A DNA stretch of 64,000 nt. Source: Luzula sylvatica (Eukaryota; Streptophyta; Magnoliopsida; Poales; Juncaceae). The notes under the pieces are model-generated. The model was not told where the DNA came from and did not search any database. It was given only the letters and a program-made list of their open reading frames with translations. The stretch lies in the NCBI GenBank assembly GCA_946800325.1, contig OX326960.1, positions 16,330,393-16,394,392 of the forward strand, written 5' to 3'. Position numbers and translations under genes: made by a program. Of this stretch, positions 21,722 to 33,920 are shown piece by piece; position 1 is the stretch's first letter, and each line of letters starts with the position of its first letter.

Positions 21722-22959
21722 GGGCATGAAATTTGATATGAAATGAAATTATATATTTCCATTCCAACCTAATTCCTTGTTTGGTTACCAAAAATATTGG
21801 AATTATATTTTTCTAGTAATCTTCTAATTCCACAAAACTAGCAAATATTGATTGTCCAAATTTGAGGAGTGGCAAGGTGGAGGATAACTTATAATCAAGA
21901 AATAATTATATTATAATGATCAAATTTGTATAATTAATATAATATTATATATTATTATTATAATATATAATAATTATCATACATAATTATTATATTAGAT
22001 ATATATAATTAATATAATACTATATATATATTTATAAAGAAAATTATTATGTTATTATATTGATAAAAATAACATAATAATAACATAATAATAATATTAT
22101 TATTATAATATATTATATGCTATAATATTATATTATTACTATTATATTATAATTTTTATATATTATTAAAATAATATATACTATTATATTGATTATATGG
22201 TTATAATAATTTTTTATGATAATATAATTACTATATAATTACTAATATTATAATAATAAAATAATTAGAATATATAATAATAATACATAAAAATAATGTT
22301 ATAATAATAATATAAAAGTATATTTAATATCTTTATTTTTTTATTATAATATATTATATGCATATAATATAGTATTATTATAAGTACATATTGCATTAAT
22401 GATATATTATTCAATGAAACTTTATTTCTACATTTTAAAAAACAAAATTCCAAAAATTCGTAAACTACAAAACAAATAATTTTATTTTCTCGTTAAAACG
22501 AAAATCTTGGATATTAAAATAATATAATAATAATGTAATTATAATAATATATTATATGTTATTATATTATTATTGTTATAATATAATTATTTTACATTAT
22601 TACAAATAATATATAATATAAAATTAATCTTATATATTAATATATAATAATTATATTATAATTATGGAATTCATGTTATATAATATTATATATAATTAAT
22701 ATTGTATTGTATATTATTATAATAATAATATTACATGAATAATATAAAATATTATTATTTTTTATCAATTTGATGAAATATTTCTTCTACATTTTAAATA
22801 ACAAAATTCTAAAATTATGTAAACAACGAAACAAAAAATTATATTTTCCAACATTTTATAATTTAGACATCCAAACAAACTGTGAAATTACTAATTCGAG
22901 AATTTTTTACTCCTCCACCTCTGATTCCACTCTACTAATTCCGCTTGCCAAACGGCCCC
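21722..22959. mobile_element. 1.2-kb AT-rich MITE-like element, unit 1 copy
   Basis: The right end is the inverse of GGGGCCGTTTGGCAAGCGG. The left end matches GGGCATGTTTGGGAGC in the unit 2 copy but has an 11-bp deletion here. The interior is almost pure A/T with TAATAATAT words. The short GGGCNGTTTGG terminal repeats suggest a PIF/Harbinger- or hAT-type MITE. It predates the segmental duplication because both units have it. Confidence 0.6.
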
Positions 22960-23639
22960 TAACTCAAAACCATGACCACGTTTCTCAGTTATTTCTTACT
23001 TACTATACCCGAGAAATGAATTCCCGACTTTAACATAGCATAAATAGGCATGGCTCGGCGCTTGATGTCTCCCGGAGTATCGGAAATGGAGGAGACGAAA
23101 CGAAGATTACTAGTGGTAGGAGGCACAGGCTATCTCGGTCAACATCTTCTCCATTCCCTTGCTGCCTCCAGTACTTTCTATGAAATCGCATTCACCCACC
23201 ACTGTCCGGTCCCGCCCAAGAAGCTTCTGGAAGCCCTCCCTGCCGTCCGATCCTTCCCGGTTGACATCCAGACTGGAGATGGATTGGATGCCATCTCTGC
23301 CTCTTTCGGCCAGGTTTTCTTTTACCAAACACGCATTGTTTCATCTTTTTTTTTGTATCTTCCATTTGTAGCCAGATTTATATGTTTTAAATCTGGATCT
23401 GGATTTGGATTTCGATGTTACTGGCAAATTCATGGATCATCACCATTGGTACATTATTAGTGAATGATGAACTAAAATCCAGATTTTCTTTGGAACTTAG
23501 ATTTGTATCAATGCAATTGTCCTACAATTCGAGTCTGGATTTTTTCAACATTTCATCTAATATCCCTTAATCTACAGTGATGTAATTGATCACAGTAAAT
23601 CAACCCCTTTTTCCCTTTTAGCCATCTATAGTGTGTTTT

Positions 23640-24125
23640 TTGTAAAACTAGCAATAACCCGCGCAACTATTGCACGGGACTTCATCCTTTTTTTTAATAT
23701 TTTTTTTGTATAATTTGTTTAAATAGAATTTGTCCGGGTACGTTTAAATCAATTATATAATCATGATATTTTTTCAAATATATTGATGTTAATAAATGCA
23801 TTATAATTAATAAATGTTCATGAAATTTGTTTTATCATAAATATGTACATTGTAATTAATAAGGGTCCATGAAATTGGTCCATCATTATAAATTCACAAA
23901 AAATAAATAAAATATAGCATGTCATAATTCAAACAAAATTCAAATTTCAAAGCAAATAAAAGAAAACCGTGTTGAAATATATATTTAAAATGTTATCCAT
24001 TAACATAATTTTTTTTTTAAAAAGAACACAATTGTAAATTATATCATAAGAAATAAATAACTGAGCCATAATTTCATACATGATTATATATGGAGCCTCA
24101 ATAGCACAAAACATAACATCCTTGA
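23640..24125 (+). repeat. Dispersed repeat in intron 1 (unit 1)
   Basis: Same family as 5866-6300. The intronic copy begins AACCCGCGCAACTATTGCAC, a GC-rich head in an AT-rich body. It is also in unit 2 (51455-51935), so it entered before the duplication. Confidence 0.75.
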
Positions 24126-24168
24126 TGAAACGACAAAAGAGAATTAAGTAGGTTGATTAGTATTATTG

Positions 24169-24770
24169 ATTGACTCAATTACCGATTTAATTGACCGTTT
24201 AATTAAACTAACACATCAATTATCATTTACTAATATTAACATATTATAAATTATTGATGTGTTAATCAAACGCGTCGATTACCATTTAATTGAGTCAATT
24301 AGGAATGCTAATCAATTTACTTTGTCACATCATCAAGTATATTCTGATAAGTTTGAGGGTCAATTATATTTTTCTTCCATACATAAATATAATTTGAGTT
24401 GCAATAGAAACAAAGCTACAAAAAAAAAATACATGACACGTGTCATGATATGGTCATACATTCTAAATTAGATTTGATTGACTTAATTAACGATTTAATT
24501 GACCGATTAATTGAATTGACACGTCAATTAGCATTTACTAATATTAACATATTATAAATTATTGATGTATTAATCAAACGCGACAATTAATATTTAATTG
24601 AGTCAATTAGGAAAGCTAATTAATTCACTTTGTCATCTCATCATGGATATTGTGATAAGTTTGAGGATCAATTATATTTTTCTTCCATATATGGATATAA
24701 TTTGGGTTGTAATAGAAACAAAGCTAAAAAAAAATAACATGTGTCATGTTATGTTCAGACATTCTAAATT
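24169..24770 (+). repeat. Two-copy tandem repeat of about 300 bp in intron 1
   Basis: 24169-24470 and 24476-24770 share TTTAATTGACCG, TAATCAAACGCG and TTGAGTCAATTAGGAA words. Unit 2 retains only part of one copy (about 51960-52140), which accounts for most of its shorter intron. Confidence 0.85.
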
Positions 24771-26245
24771 TGATCTATTGAAAGATCTATCTTTAGATCT
24801 TGAGACTTCATCAATTATTTATGATAGTGTAAAGTAATCATGACACAAATACAAATACAAATACCAACGACTATACTTCTTTTCGATTAAATTAATAAAT
24901 TCTTTCTCCACTCTTGTTTTCCATACTTGAATTTTTCAAATTTTCTCAAAATCTTCGCTTATATAATCTCACTCTTCATAACATACTATAAATTTCAGCC
25001 AGATGTGATAGTGAATTGTGCAGCTATTTCCATACCTCGTGCTTGCGAAACAGACCCCAAAACAGCAATGGCCACCAATCAACCTTCATCTCTTGTGAAT
25101 TGGATTCTTGGATTTCGAAATCCCAATTCTCTTCTTATCCATCTCTCCACCGACCAAGGTATCAATACTTGTTATTTTGTTCTTTTTATTTGTTTTAACT
25201 TATGAAATATTATTTTAGATTACTTTTTTTAATATGATTATATTGGGTTTGAATGGTAACAGTTTATGAAGGTATAAAATCATTTTATAAAGAGGACGAC
25301 GAAACGGTACCGGTAAATATGTACGGGAAATCCAAAGTCGCAGCAGAGAAACTTATAATTAAAAAATGCGTAAATTATGCAATTCACTATTTCTCCAGTT
25401 GCGAGATCTCTCCCTGTTCAGGTTACTTGTTAAAACAAATTAAGAATTTTCCATTTATGCCCCTGGAAAACCTCAAAATTTCGTTAACGTCCCTGCTAAA
25501 TTTTTTACATTTAAAATATTTATCTGGGATTTTTGTCTATAATGTAGTGGATTGATGGTGTACTTTCGCATGGCAAAGAAATTGATTTCTTCTATGATGA
25601 ATTTAGATGTCCTATTCATATTTTTAACAAAAATGTGGATATCATGTAACAAATTGAATTATACTCCAAATTGAATTCAATAGATAACAAAGAGATGTAA
25701 GTTGTATTGAATGCTGGAGGGCCAGATAGGGTTTCGAGGGTAGAAATGGCAGAATCGGTTGCAAAATATAGAGGATATAATCAAACCCTAATTAAATCCG
25801 TTTCAGCTTCTTCGGTAATTAATTAATTAATTTTTTTCTTTTCTTTATTATGTTTAAAACAAGTATGTATTATTTTTGTTTAATTTTTTAGATTAAAGAG
25901 GAGTTGTCTCTCCAGCAGATATATCGATGGATATTACGAGGCTAATCGAATTGATTGGTACGAAAACTACTTCTTTCCAAGATGGGACCAAAGAAACACT
26001 CGAAACCATTTCACAATAAACATATAAATATTAAATATGACAATACATATTTTACGCATTAATTAATTTTTGTTTTATTTGTCTTTTCAACTTCATACTA
26101 TTGGGGCTTCTTTTAAAGGAGACTTCAGTGTAACAAAAGAAATAAAGAATAGCTCACCTTTGTTGCCTTTGCTTAAAAAAATAGTATGCTACTCCTCTCT
26201 TGCATGCAAAGAATATTATATTATGTACACCTCATAAAGATTCAT

Positions 26246-26319
26246 GATGTGTATATATATATTATTTATAGAGACTCTAAACAAGGGTGCATATCTAGTT
26301 TGTACCTACTAATTAAACA
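26246..26319 (+). promoter_or_regulatory. Core promoter and leader of DUF247 gene, unit 1
   Basis: TATTTATAGAGAC at about 26264-26276 is a plausible TATA box 45-55 bp before the ATG. The leader would be short. The same sequence precedes the unit 2 gene (about 53715-53735). Only 300 bp separate this gene from the end of the Rossmann pseudogene. Confidence 0.35.
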
Positions 26320-26632
26320 ATGTCAAAGCCAAATCCAAAAACCCTAAACGAGTGGGTTATCTCCATTGAAGAGTCCAAAGACTTGGACGAGTGGGTTATC
26401 TCCATTGAAAAGTCCAAAGACAATGTCAATCCAATTAAGGAAAATTCAGACTGGAGTAAGACATCGATCTATCATGTACCGGACTTCATCAAAAAGAATC
26501 TCCAAGGTGAACCTTTCGCCCCGTATGTAGTCTCTTGGGGCCCATTTTATAACGGGGCCGAGCACCTCAAGCCGGTACGTATCAATATAAAAAAATGGTT
26601 TCTTTTTAAAAAAAAATACTAAAGAATAGTAA

Positions 26633-26687
<55 letters not shown>

Positions 26688-26911
26688 CTTGAAGTGCATA
26701 AGCTTCGTGCCTTGACGCACTTCCTCAAACGCTCGGATAAGCCACTGTCTGACTTTGTGAAAAAGGTGGAGAGTGTTTTAGATGAACTAATGGATTCCTA
26801 CGAGGATCTCGATACCAAATGGAAAAAAAATCGTGATGATTTTTTGAAGATGATGTTGCTCGATGGCTGCTTCATGCTTGAAGTTCTCCGCACGAAAGGA
26901 GACGACAAAAC

Positions 26912-26968
<57 letters not shown>

Positions 26969-28811
26969 CAAGAAGGTAAAATATAGAGATATATATGCAA
27001 CGAATGATCCGGTTTTTAGTTCAGAAGCAGATCGCACGAGGATGCCGTTCCTTAAGAGAGACATGTTGCTCCTCGAGAACCAACTGCCTCTTCTCGTTCT
27101 AAAAACCCTCCTCGAGGTTGAGAAGTCTGCTCCTCCCGTGGTATGTGTGGTGATATTTAATAAAACTATATATTGTTGAAATTATGAAATGTCCAACATG
27201 ATTAATGCAGGTTGATTCTGAAATCAATGACCTCGTGGTTCGGTTCTTCGGTGAGAATCTCAAAGTGGAAAAGAAAAGCCTAGCATGTCATCCGCTTGAG
27301 CTATACCGAGAGAGTCTTCTTCCCCCAGAAAAGCAGTCAAATCAATCAACTAGCACAAGTTTGAACGAACCGTCTTCGATTGGAGATAGCAAGAAAGAAC
27401 GTCATGGCGTGAACTGGTCTGTGGTGGATCTCAGAGATGCCGGGGTTCTGTTCAGGAAGAGCGACGACAACAAGAACCTTATGAAGGCGATTAAGTTTGA
27501 TCAGAACGGGAGGCTCACTCTACCGGTAATATATAACGACATTTTACCAAATGAATAAAAAATGTATAAAAATTCTTTTAATAATATTAACCAAATTATT
27601 AATAAGGTTTTGGAAGTACATGACGGAACCGAGAGCAGTCTGTTGAACTTGGTGGCGTTCGAGCAAATCCATATTGGTATCAGTTGTCAAATCACTTCCT
27701 ATGTGGCTTTCATGGGCGAACTTATCGATACACGAGAGGACGTTAGGTAACAAAGACTTTTGTACTAGAAATTATTAAAAATCATAAAATAGTATATGAA
27801 AGTATAATAACTATGATATTATTTTGTCCTTTATTTTTTTTTGCTTTAATAAAATAAAATAAGAAAAAATGATTAAGGACATTTTAGATAAAAAAAAAAA
27901 GTCCATCGGTAAAAAAAAGTAAAAAAACCATCCGATTGATAATATTAGATTAACGTCAATGATCTCATAGCCCAGTTGGTTAAGTGTTGGACATAATTAA
28001 ATTATATTTTTGATAGGTTATGATTTTGAGCATATAAAAAATAGTAAGCTATAATCGCCATGATTTGTGGTTCTGGATTCTCCTTCAAAAAAGAGATAAT
28101 ATTAAATTAACAAAACATAGATAATATTAGTTTAATGATCTCATAACATTTGTGTGTGTGTGCGCGCATTTTGATTAAATATCAAAAATAGGTTGTTACA
28201 AGAGAAAGGCATTATAAAGAACTCGCTCGGAAGTAACCAGAGTATTGCAGATATGTTTAACCGAATTGCGAAAGATTCGACCCTCGATCCCAAATGCGAG
28301 CTTGGCGAGGTGCGTTCTTTTTTAATATTAAAGAGTAACATCAATTATTTTGTTTGCAAAATGATTTTGACCTACAACTTTTCTTATGTTTTATGAATAA
28401 ATCGATACTCACTTAAAAAATCACCAACTCCGCTTACAAGGTTTGTGTATTTATAGTACACAAGTGTAGTGAAAAAATTATACAGTGGGAATAGCTCTGT
28501 GTTACAATATATTTCATTAAATAATTCACTATTTCTTTCGTGATTGTTTAGGCCACACAAGTACACAAATCAGTAAAATAAATTTTTTAAGTATTTAGGC
28601 ATTCAATTTTGTTGAAGTTAGAGGCCATTGACAGGTACGTCGACAAATGAACGAGTATTGTGGTCATAGATGGAACAGATGGTGGACCAACATGAAACAT
28701 ACTTACTTCAAAAGCCCTTGGTCACTCATCTCTCTCATCGGAGCCATTTTCGTGATTTTGCTCACAGTTCTTCAGACGGTTTTTGGCATCTTCCAAGTCT
28801 TTCCCCCGTAA
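26320..28811 (+). CDS. DUF247 (UPF0481) membrane protein, unit 1, intact
   Basis: Exons 26320-26574, 26688-27140, 27211-27525, 27607-27746, 28192-28309 and 28635-28811 join in frame with GT-AG borders to give 485 residues, a normal size for PF03140. N-terminal IYHVPDFIKKN and VVSWGPFYNGAEHLKP, then HFLKRS, LLDGCFMLEV, RDMLLLENQLPLLVLKTL and LLNLVAFEQIH follow the family order. The C-terminus is one membrane helix (LIGAIFVILLTVLQTVFGI, about residues 460-480) with a short tail. The N-terminus has two EWVISIE(E/K)SK repeats. Residues around 160-178 are 18 consecutive Asn encoded only by AAT. DUF247 proteins are plant-specific, mostly of unknown function; in grasses particular members act at self-incompatibility loci. 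Paralogue: 53778-56580. Confidence 0.93.
26634..26685. repeat. (TG)n(TA)n microsatellite in DUF247 intron 1
   Basis: A compound run ending at the intron acceptor (TATATAG). Unit 2 has only a few TA at this place (54152-54160). Confidence 0.95.
27958..28020 (+). repeat. tRNA-like (SINE-like) remnant in DUF247 intron 4, unit 1
   Basis: CATAGCCCAGTTGGTTAAGT resembles a tRNA box A region. The box B half is lost here but present in unit 2 (55462-55532). Confidence 0.4.
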
Positions 28812-29534
28812 TTTCGATTCGACTATTGATTTAATGCATTTTGAGTAATTATATGAATTTGAGTTGTGTATTGGAAAACCAAGAATACTAAATGATCTTG
28901 GTTATGATTGTATGAATTTAATTATTAATGAAATTTCGGAATAATGACTGATATTTGATATATTATTGTTAATTAAATTTAACTAATTATCAATTAGCTG
29001 AAGATTCAGAGACATACTGATCATTGATCATAATTTTATTGTAGAATAAATATGTACAAATAAAAATAAATATGTAAATCGAGAAATACGAGGTTAATCT
29101 TAAAGATACCATTCGGACAATAGCTTCTCATGTTTCAATTATACTCTCATTGTTTCTTATTGAGCGAGTAACCGATAAGTAGACCGAGGTCTTGTGAACA
29201 TACCTATGAGAAGGGAAGGGGGAGACGAGAAGTTCTATTGTTAAAGTTAATTATGGCACTATTATTAATCATCTCAATTACCAGTGATAGTTAAGGAAGG
29301 TGAATAGAATGAAGGAGACATTTTTTCATGTTGGTCAAGGTTTTACATGATAAATGTACATATGAAATTAAATTAAATATGGAAAATAATGTTATTGTAG
29401 CTCATCTCAATTTGGTCACAAGTTTATTTTATTCTTCCCAATATATGTAATCTTTTCTTTCGAATTTGTTTCAAAACAATATAATTGACTCAATTTTTAG
29501 ATTTCTTAGCAACACAATACTTAGGAATGTAAGG

Positions 29535-30103
29535 GGTCGAATATAGTCCGAGCCGATCCGAATAATAACTAAAGAAATATCCGGGTTCGAAAAATTTATC
29601 CAAATACGGGTACTAATTTTTGGATCCCCGATCTTCATTCTGGATCCGGATATTATTATGATCCAGATTCAGATATTCGGATCCCGGATTCAGATCCAGA
29701 TCCGGATATTAATATATTTTTTATGTATTTATTTGATGTTAGTTAAAAAACATATATAAATTAATGATTTCTGAATGATTTAAAATCACAACAGTAAAAT
29801 TACGTTTAAATATAATAATGTATATTGTTTATGTTGTAAATTATATATTTATTGTTAAAAAAATATGTTATGTTATCATATAATAGTATCCGTTTTAATA
29901 TCTAAACAAAATATGTATACATATCCTACGATATAAACAACATTCTTATTCGGAAAAATATGTATACATATCCGGGTTTAGGGTTTAATATCCGAATCAA
30001 ATTTGTATCTGGATAATTCTGTATCTATATTTGCATCGGAAAAATAACATGGATACAAATCTGTTATGACCACTATTTGAGCCGGATCCCATTGACACCC
30101 TAA
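29535..30103. mobile_element. Degenerate GATCCG-rich TIR element
   Basis: The ends are AAGGGGTCGAATATAGTCC and the inverse of AGGGTGTCAATGGGATCCGG. Near both ends lie many words like GATCCGGATATT. A related piece is at about 60880-61231, ending CGTTTACACCCCTAG. The terminal AGGGGTGTMAA type is common in plant non-autonomous hAT-like MITEs. No ORF. Confidence 0.5.
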
Positions 30104-30337
30104 CTATACTAGATTCATCTTTCGTTTGAACTTTGAAGTTTAGAGAAGTAAAGTATGCATATGCATGTTACATTTAAACCGAAAAAACAGTTCACCAATA
30201 ATGCATTTAGGCTTGAAACAATCGATATATACTTTTGAGCTGGAGCAACATGAATTGAGAGGCAATGTATAGGTTCAAGTCCCTAGGATGAAGAAACATC
30301 AAACATGGGCTTGGAAAGCGACGTGTATATGTTAAGA
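30104..30337. other. Spacer, nothing recognised
   Basis: No ORF or repeat structure supported. Confidence 0.5.
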
Positions 30338-30562
30338 GGCCATTTACCTTCCCCAGATACATCACCACATCTAATTAGCATACTTAATTAATTAGTAATT
30401 AATAAAATATACTCAATTAATAATTAATTAATATATATTTAACATACACATGAATTAACAGTTGATAATCGAGTGTATCTTGTTAATTACCTATTAATTA
30501 AGTGTGATAATTAGGAATATAGACGATGTGGTGATGTAGCCGGCGAAGGGTAAAAATTTCCT
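30338..30562. mobile_element. Small foldback MITE
   Basis: The left arm has CATTTACCTTCCCCAGATAC then ATCACCACATC. The right arm is the inverse (GATGTGGTGATGTAGCCGGC then GAAGGGTAAA). The AT-rich interior contains TTAATTAATTAG words. About 225 bp. Confidence 0.6.
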
Positions 30563-30782
30563 ATATGTTATATTATTTTTTCAAAACAAGTCTTACCGTA
30601 CGGTAGAGAGATGATGAACAGTTAGGCAGTATATATATTAGAGGTTAAGTTTAACATTGAATGATGTAAAAAAATTTTGGATCAATGTTCTTCTATTTTT
30701 GTCTAATTTTACTAAACTCCTCTTAATATTTTTATTATTTTTCAAATTCATAGAGAAAAATAAAAAATAATGATTTTTGTGA

Positions 30783-33700
30783 CATGTAGCCTTTTGGAAA
30801 ACCCCATTGTGTAAGAAGAGATACGTTTTTCACAATTTACAAAACTAGCATTTTTGTCAGGAGGATGACGAAAGAGACTTGTCTTTTGCCAGGAAATCTG
30901 GCTATAGAGTTCAACACTAATTTGTGTCTTAATCAGAGAATTAAGCATTGTTAAGCTCTTTCATCAGACCCTCTGACGAAATAGTGCATGCAACAATCTG
31001 TGAGTCCCGAGGAGACACTGTGTGCATGTGGGCGCGTCTTTTTATTTTTTTTCTCTTTCGCCAGGAAGGATGTAATAATTGATGGCGCTGCCCCTTATTC
31101 TTCTTCTTTTTCTTCTTTCTTTCTTTCCTTCTTCTTCTTCTTTTACCAAGCCGATTCTTCTCCTTTCGAGTTTCCAATCCGAGTTCTTATTCTTACAAAC
31201 CTTCCAAGCGGAGTACACACTCTATTACGTTATTTCCAAGCTTCAAGCTTCCAATCCGAGTTTTTTGTTCAAGAAATCTACAAACCGAGTTTCTTGAAAG
31301 AGAGGAAGATGTTTCTTCTTATTTTGGTACGTTATTTTGCTCTATTAGACATTCAGGGTTCATATAATTTTGTAATTTTGGGTTTATTGATTCAAATTGA
31401 GAAGAGTAGGTTTCAATAAATAAATGATTAGGTTAAATAATTGATTAGGGTTTAATTAATTTATGATTTATTTAATTAATTCAATATTCTCTTTTTCGGT
31501 TTTGTTTAATTTTTTAATTCCAGAATAAAGATTAGGTTAAAAAAAGGTTTTTATAAAAATAGGTTTATTTATATAAAAAAAAGGTTTTTAATTTCTGAAA
31601 ATTATTTGTATTTAATAATTTCTTTTATTTTATGTTAAAAAATAATTTCTTTTTTTATTTACTATTTTTCAGAAAGTTATTTAATATAATATTTTGTGAA
31701 ATTTATTATTTACTATTTAATTTTTTTTCGGAAAATATTATTATTCGTTATTTATTTATAATATTATTATGTACTATGTTTCAAAAAATTATTTAATATA
31801 TTATCTGTAATTTATTATTCAATATTTAATTATTTATTTTATATATAATAATTATTAATACTAGAATATATTATTATTTACTATTTTTCTGAAAAATATT
31901 TAGTATATTCATTTCAGAATATAATATTTAGTATTTAAATATTTGTTTTATATATAATTATTATTAATATGAATATATTTGTATTATTAATATTAATATA
32001 TTCTTTTCAGAAAATATATTTAATTATTTATATTAATATTATTATTATGATTTCTGAAAATATTATCATATTTTTTCAATTATTTGTAATTTGTAATTAA
32101 TATATTATTTTATTGTATTCTTTTACAGCTTGTTTTGATGACGTTCGGGGCTAGGGGTAGTGGTGAGGGTTCCAGTCGTGGTGCCGGTGAGAGTTCGAGT
32201 CGCGGTGGCGGTGAGCACGTTTTCGGCCCCGGACCCGAGATCGATGAGGAGGAGGAGTATCCTGTCACACTGTCCATGGATGACCTCCAATGGTCTCATG
32301 CATTCGATGTGGAGGGGTCCCAAATTCCGCATGTACCATTGCGTCCGTGGCATGGAGGAGTTCCTCTTGCATGATACGATGAGTATCAGCCATTTTTCGA
32401 GATCGTGAGACTATACAAGGCTTGGTACTATTGACGTCGATTCGGCGATACTCCAGGTTTTGATCAAGCGTTGGAGGCCAGAGACGCACACCTTCCACAT
32501 GAAGTAGGAAGAGATGACGATTACCTTGCAGGACATCTCGTGCCTCCTTGGTCTCCTTGTTGGGGGAATACCGGTATGCATGGCGTATGGTAAGGGACCG
32601 AATTGGAAGGCTTACGTACACTTGATGATTGGGGTTCAGCCGGATAATGATACCTTCAAGACAGGGAGTCAAGTACAACTTAAGACTAGATGGCTTCAGC
32701 GGTACTTCAATGTGCTTCGAGTTGATCAACTACATGATCCCGTTCAGGTAAACTCATATTTTGTTGATCAAATTGTAATATAGTTAAATTCATATTTGTA
32801 ATTATCACATTGTAGGGCATGATATATGTTAGAGCTCACATACTTTATTTTCTCGGGCGATATTGTTTCCGGACCTTACGGGCAACACCGTGGATGTCAT
32901 GTACTTGACGTTGATGGAAGACATGAAGACATGGATGTCATGGGTGAGTTTAGTTGGGGGGGGGGGGGGGGGGGGCGGTTGCGATACTGGCGTACTTGTA
33001 CCGTTTTCTATGCAAGACCACTGACCCGGGCACGAAAGAGGTAGGGGATGCCAGATGCTTCTTGTAATGTTGTCGTATTCTCGATTTTCGATTTATGCGC
33101 CGAGGATCACGTCGACAGACCGACTTATTCAAATAGTGACGGAGACGACAACGACGATGGTCATGTCACGCGACTTACCTAGCAACGTCGTGGACGTGCA
33201 CGTCGCGTCGTTCCCCGACGTGGTGCAGGTGGTCGTGGTCGTGGACGAGCTTGATGTATTGGTGTTTGGATTTTTTTGGTGTTTTGTGTTTTTTGGATAT
33301 TGTGTTTTGGTGTTTGGATGTTAGATATAGTTTTTGTGTTTTGATGTATGGTAGATGACACATTTTTTGGATATTTCGATGTGTGTTTGAATATTTAGAT
33401 ATTAGGTTTTTGTGTTTTCTTGATTTTTTTTATTTAGTTTAAAAAAAAAAAAATGAAATAAACTAGCAACATTCTGGACGATTTTAGTGAGCAAATGATC
33501 TCTCAAAATTACAACGAAATCATTTAAATTATAGTTCTTCAAAAGTTATAAAACATTCGTGTTCTAAGTATTTTACAATTCTAACTCTAAATTTACAAAA
33601 TAAATGATTCAAATTGCAAAAAAGAAGAAGAAGTGAACAACAGTTCTTTCGCCAGAAAGCACAAATCATATTTCCCACCTATTCCAGTCATGTGGCATGG

Positions 33701-33920
33701 AGCCATCTAATCCACGTACTTTCGCCAGAGGGACTGGCGAAAGTCCTTAACAATGCTTAATCCCGTGATTACTACTCAAATTAGTGTATGAGTACTTTGG
33801 CCAGACTCCCTGGCGAAAGACTACTCTCTTTTGCCAGATTCCTTGGCGAAAGCGCTAGTTTCGCAAATTGGCCAAAACTAACGCTATCTTTACAAATTGG
33901 ACTTTCCAAAATGCTACATG
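30783..33920 (+). mobile_element. Complete PMD-carrying MULE-like element, unit 2
   Basis: The ends 30783-30849 and 33854-33920 are 67-bp inverted repeats (CATGTAGC at the tip, CTAGC at the inner edge, about 70% identical), and similarity may extend a little outward. Inside each end is a cluster of CTTTCGCCAG modules: left at about 30852, 30893, 30957 and 31049; right at about 33646, 33718, 33795 and 33827. Several are full palindromes such as TTTCGCCAG-AGGGA-CTGGCGAAA. The cargo is the PMD pseudogene. No transposase is present. The shared boundaries with unit 1 show it was duplicated with its flanks. Confidence 0.75.
31309..33322 (+). pseudogene. Plant mobile domain (MAIN-like) pseudogene, unit 2
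   Basis: Exon 1 (31309-31326, MFLLIL) can splice over an 800-bp intron to 32129, continuing in frame into a Gly/Ser-rich start and EIDEEEEYPVTL until a stop at 32374. The PMD continues in other frames: PFFEIVRLYK, then AILQVLIKRWRPETHTFH, a TAG, and TITLQDISCLLGLLVGGIPV. After HDPVQ a normal GTAAAC donor and an acceptor at 32815 lead to YVRAHILYFLG and, in another frame, MYLTLMED, as in intact PMD proteins. A poly(G) run and an acidic, then Arg/Gly-rich, tail end the gene. PMD proteins of the MAIN/MAIL1 group act in gene expression and transposon silencing. This copy cannot encode one. Confidence 0.82.

Larger units (their letters stand above)
23050..26019 (+). pseudogene. NAD(P)-binding Rossmann (MAT2B/RmlD-like) pseudogene, unit 1
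   Basis: Six exons can be traced: 23050-23313, 24999-25158, 25263-25421, from 25548, 25692-25814 and 25892-26019. Exon 1 has the glycine motif VVGGTGYLGQHLL. Exon 2 has VNCAAISIPRACE and LIHLSTDQ. Exon 3 has YGKSKVAAEKL, the YxxxK catalytic pair. Exon 5 has LNAGGPDRVSRVEMAESV. This is the plant family related to the regulatory beta subunit of methionine adenosyltransferase and dTDP-4-dehydrorhamnose reductases. The gene is dead: exon 3 lacks about 32 bp (the ILRSSIIYGPQ stretch present in unit 2), exon 5 begins with ATG TAA where unit 2 has ATG CAA, and exon 6 has lost one base (ATTAAAGAGG versus ATTAACAGAGG). The ATG at 23086 is an alternative start. Confidence 0.87.
20290..29291 (+). repeat. 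Segmental duplication, unit 1 right block
   Basis: Colinear with 40694-57062 in the same orientation, once the 7.3-kb copia-type insertion in unit 2 is removed. It carries a MITE, the Rossmann pseudogene and the DUF247 gene. Homology ends at TAATCATCTCAATTACCA (about 29264-29283), after which unit 2 switches to a copy of the 3.25-kb sequence. Confidence 0.95.

Noticed and set aside
26798..27064. Minus-strand frame rich in Leu opposite the DUF247 Asn tract (also 54272-54568)
   Set aside because: It is the reverse reading of the AAT repeat inside a well-supported exon.
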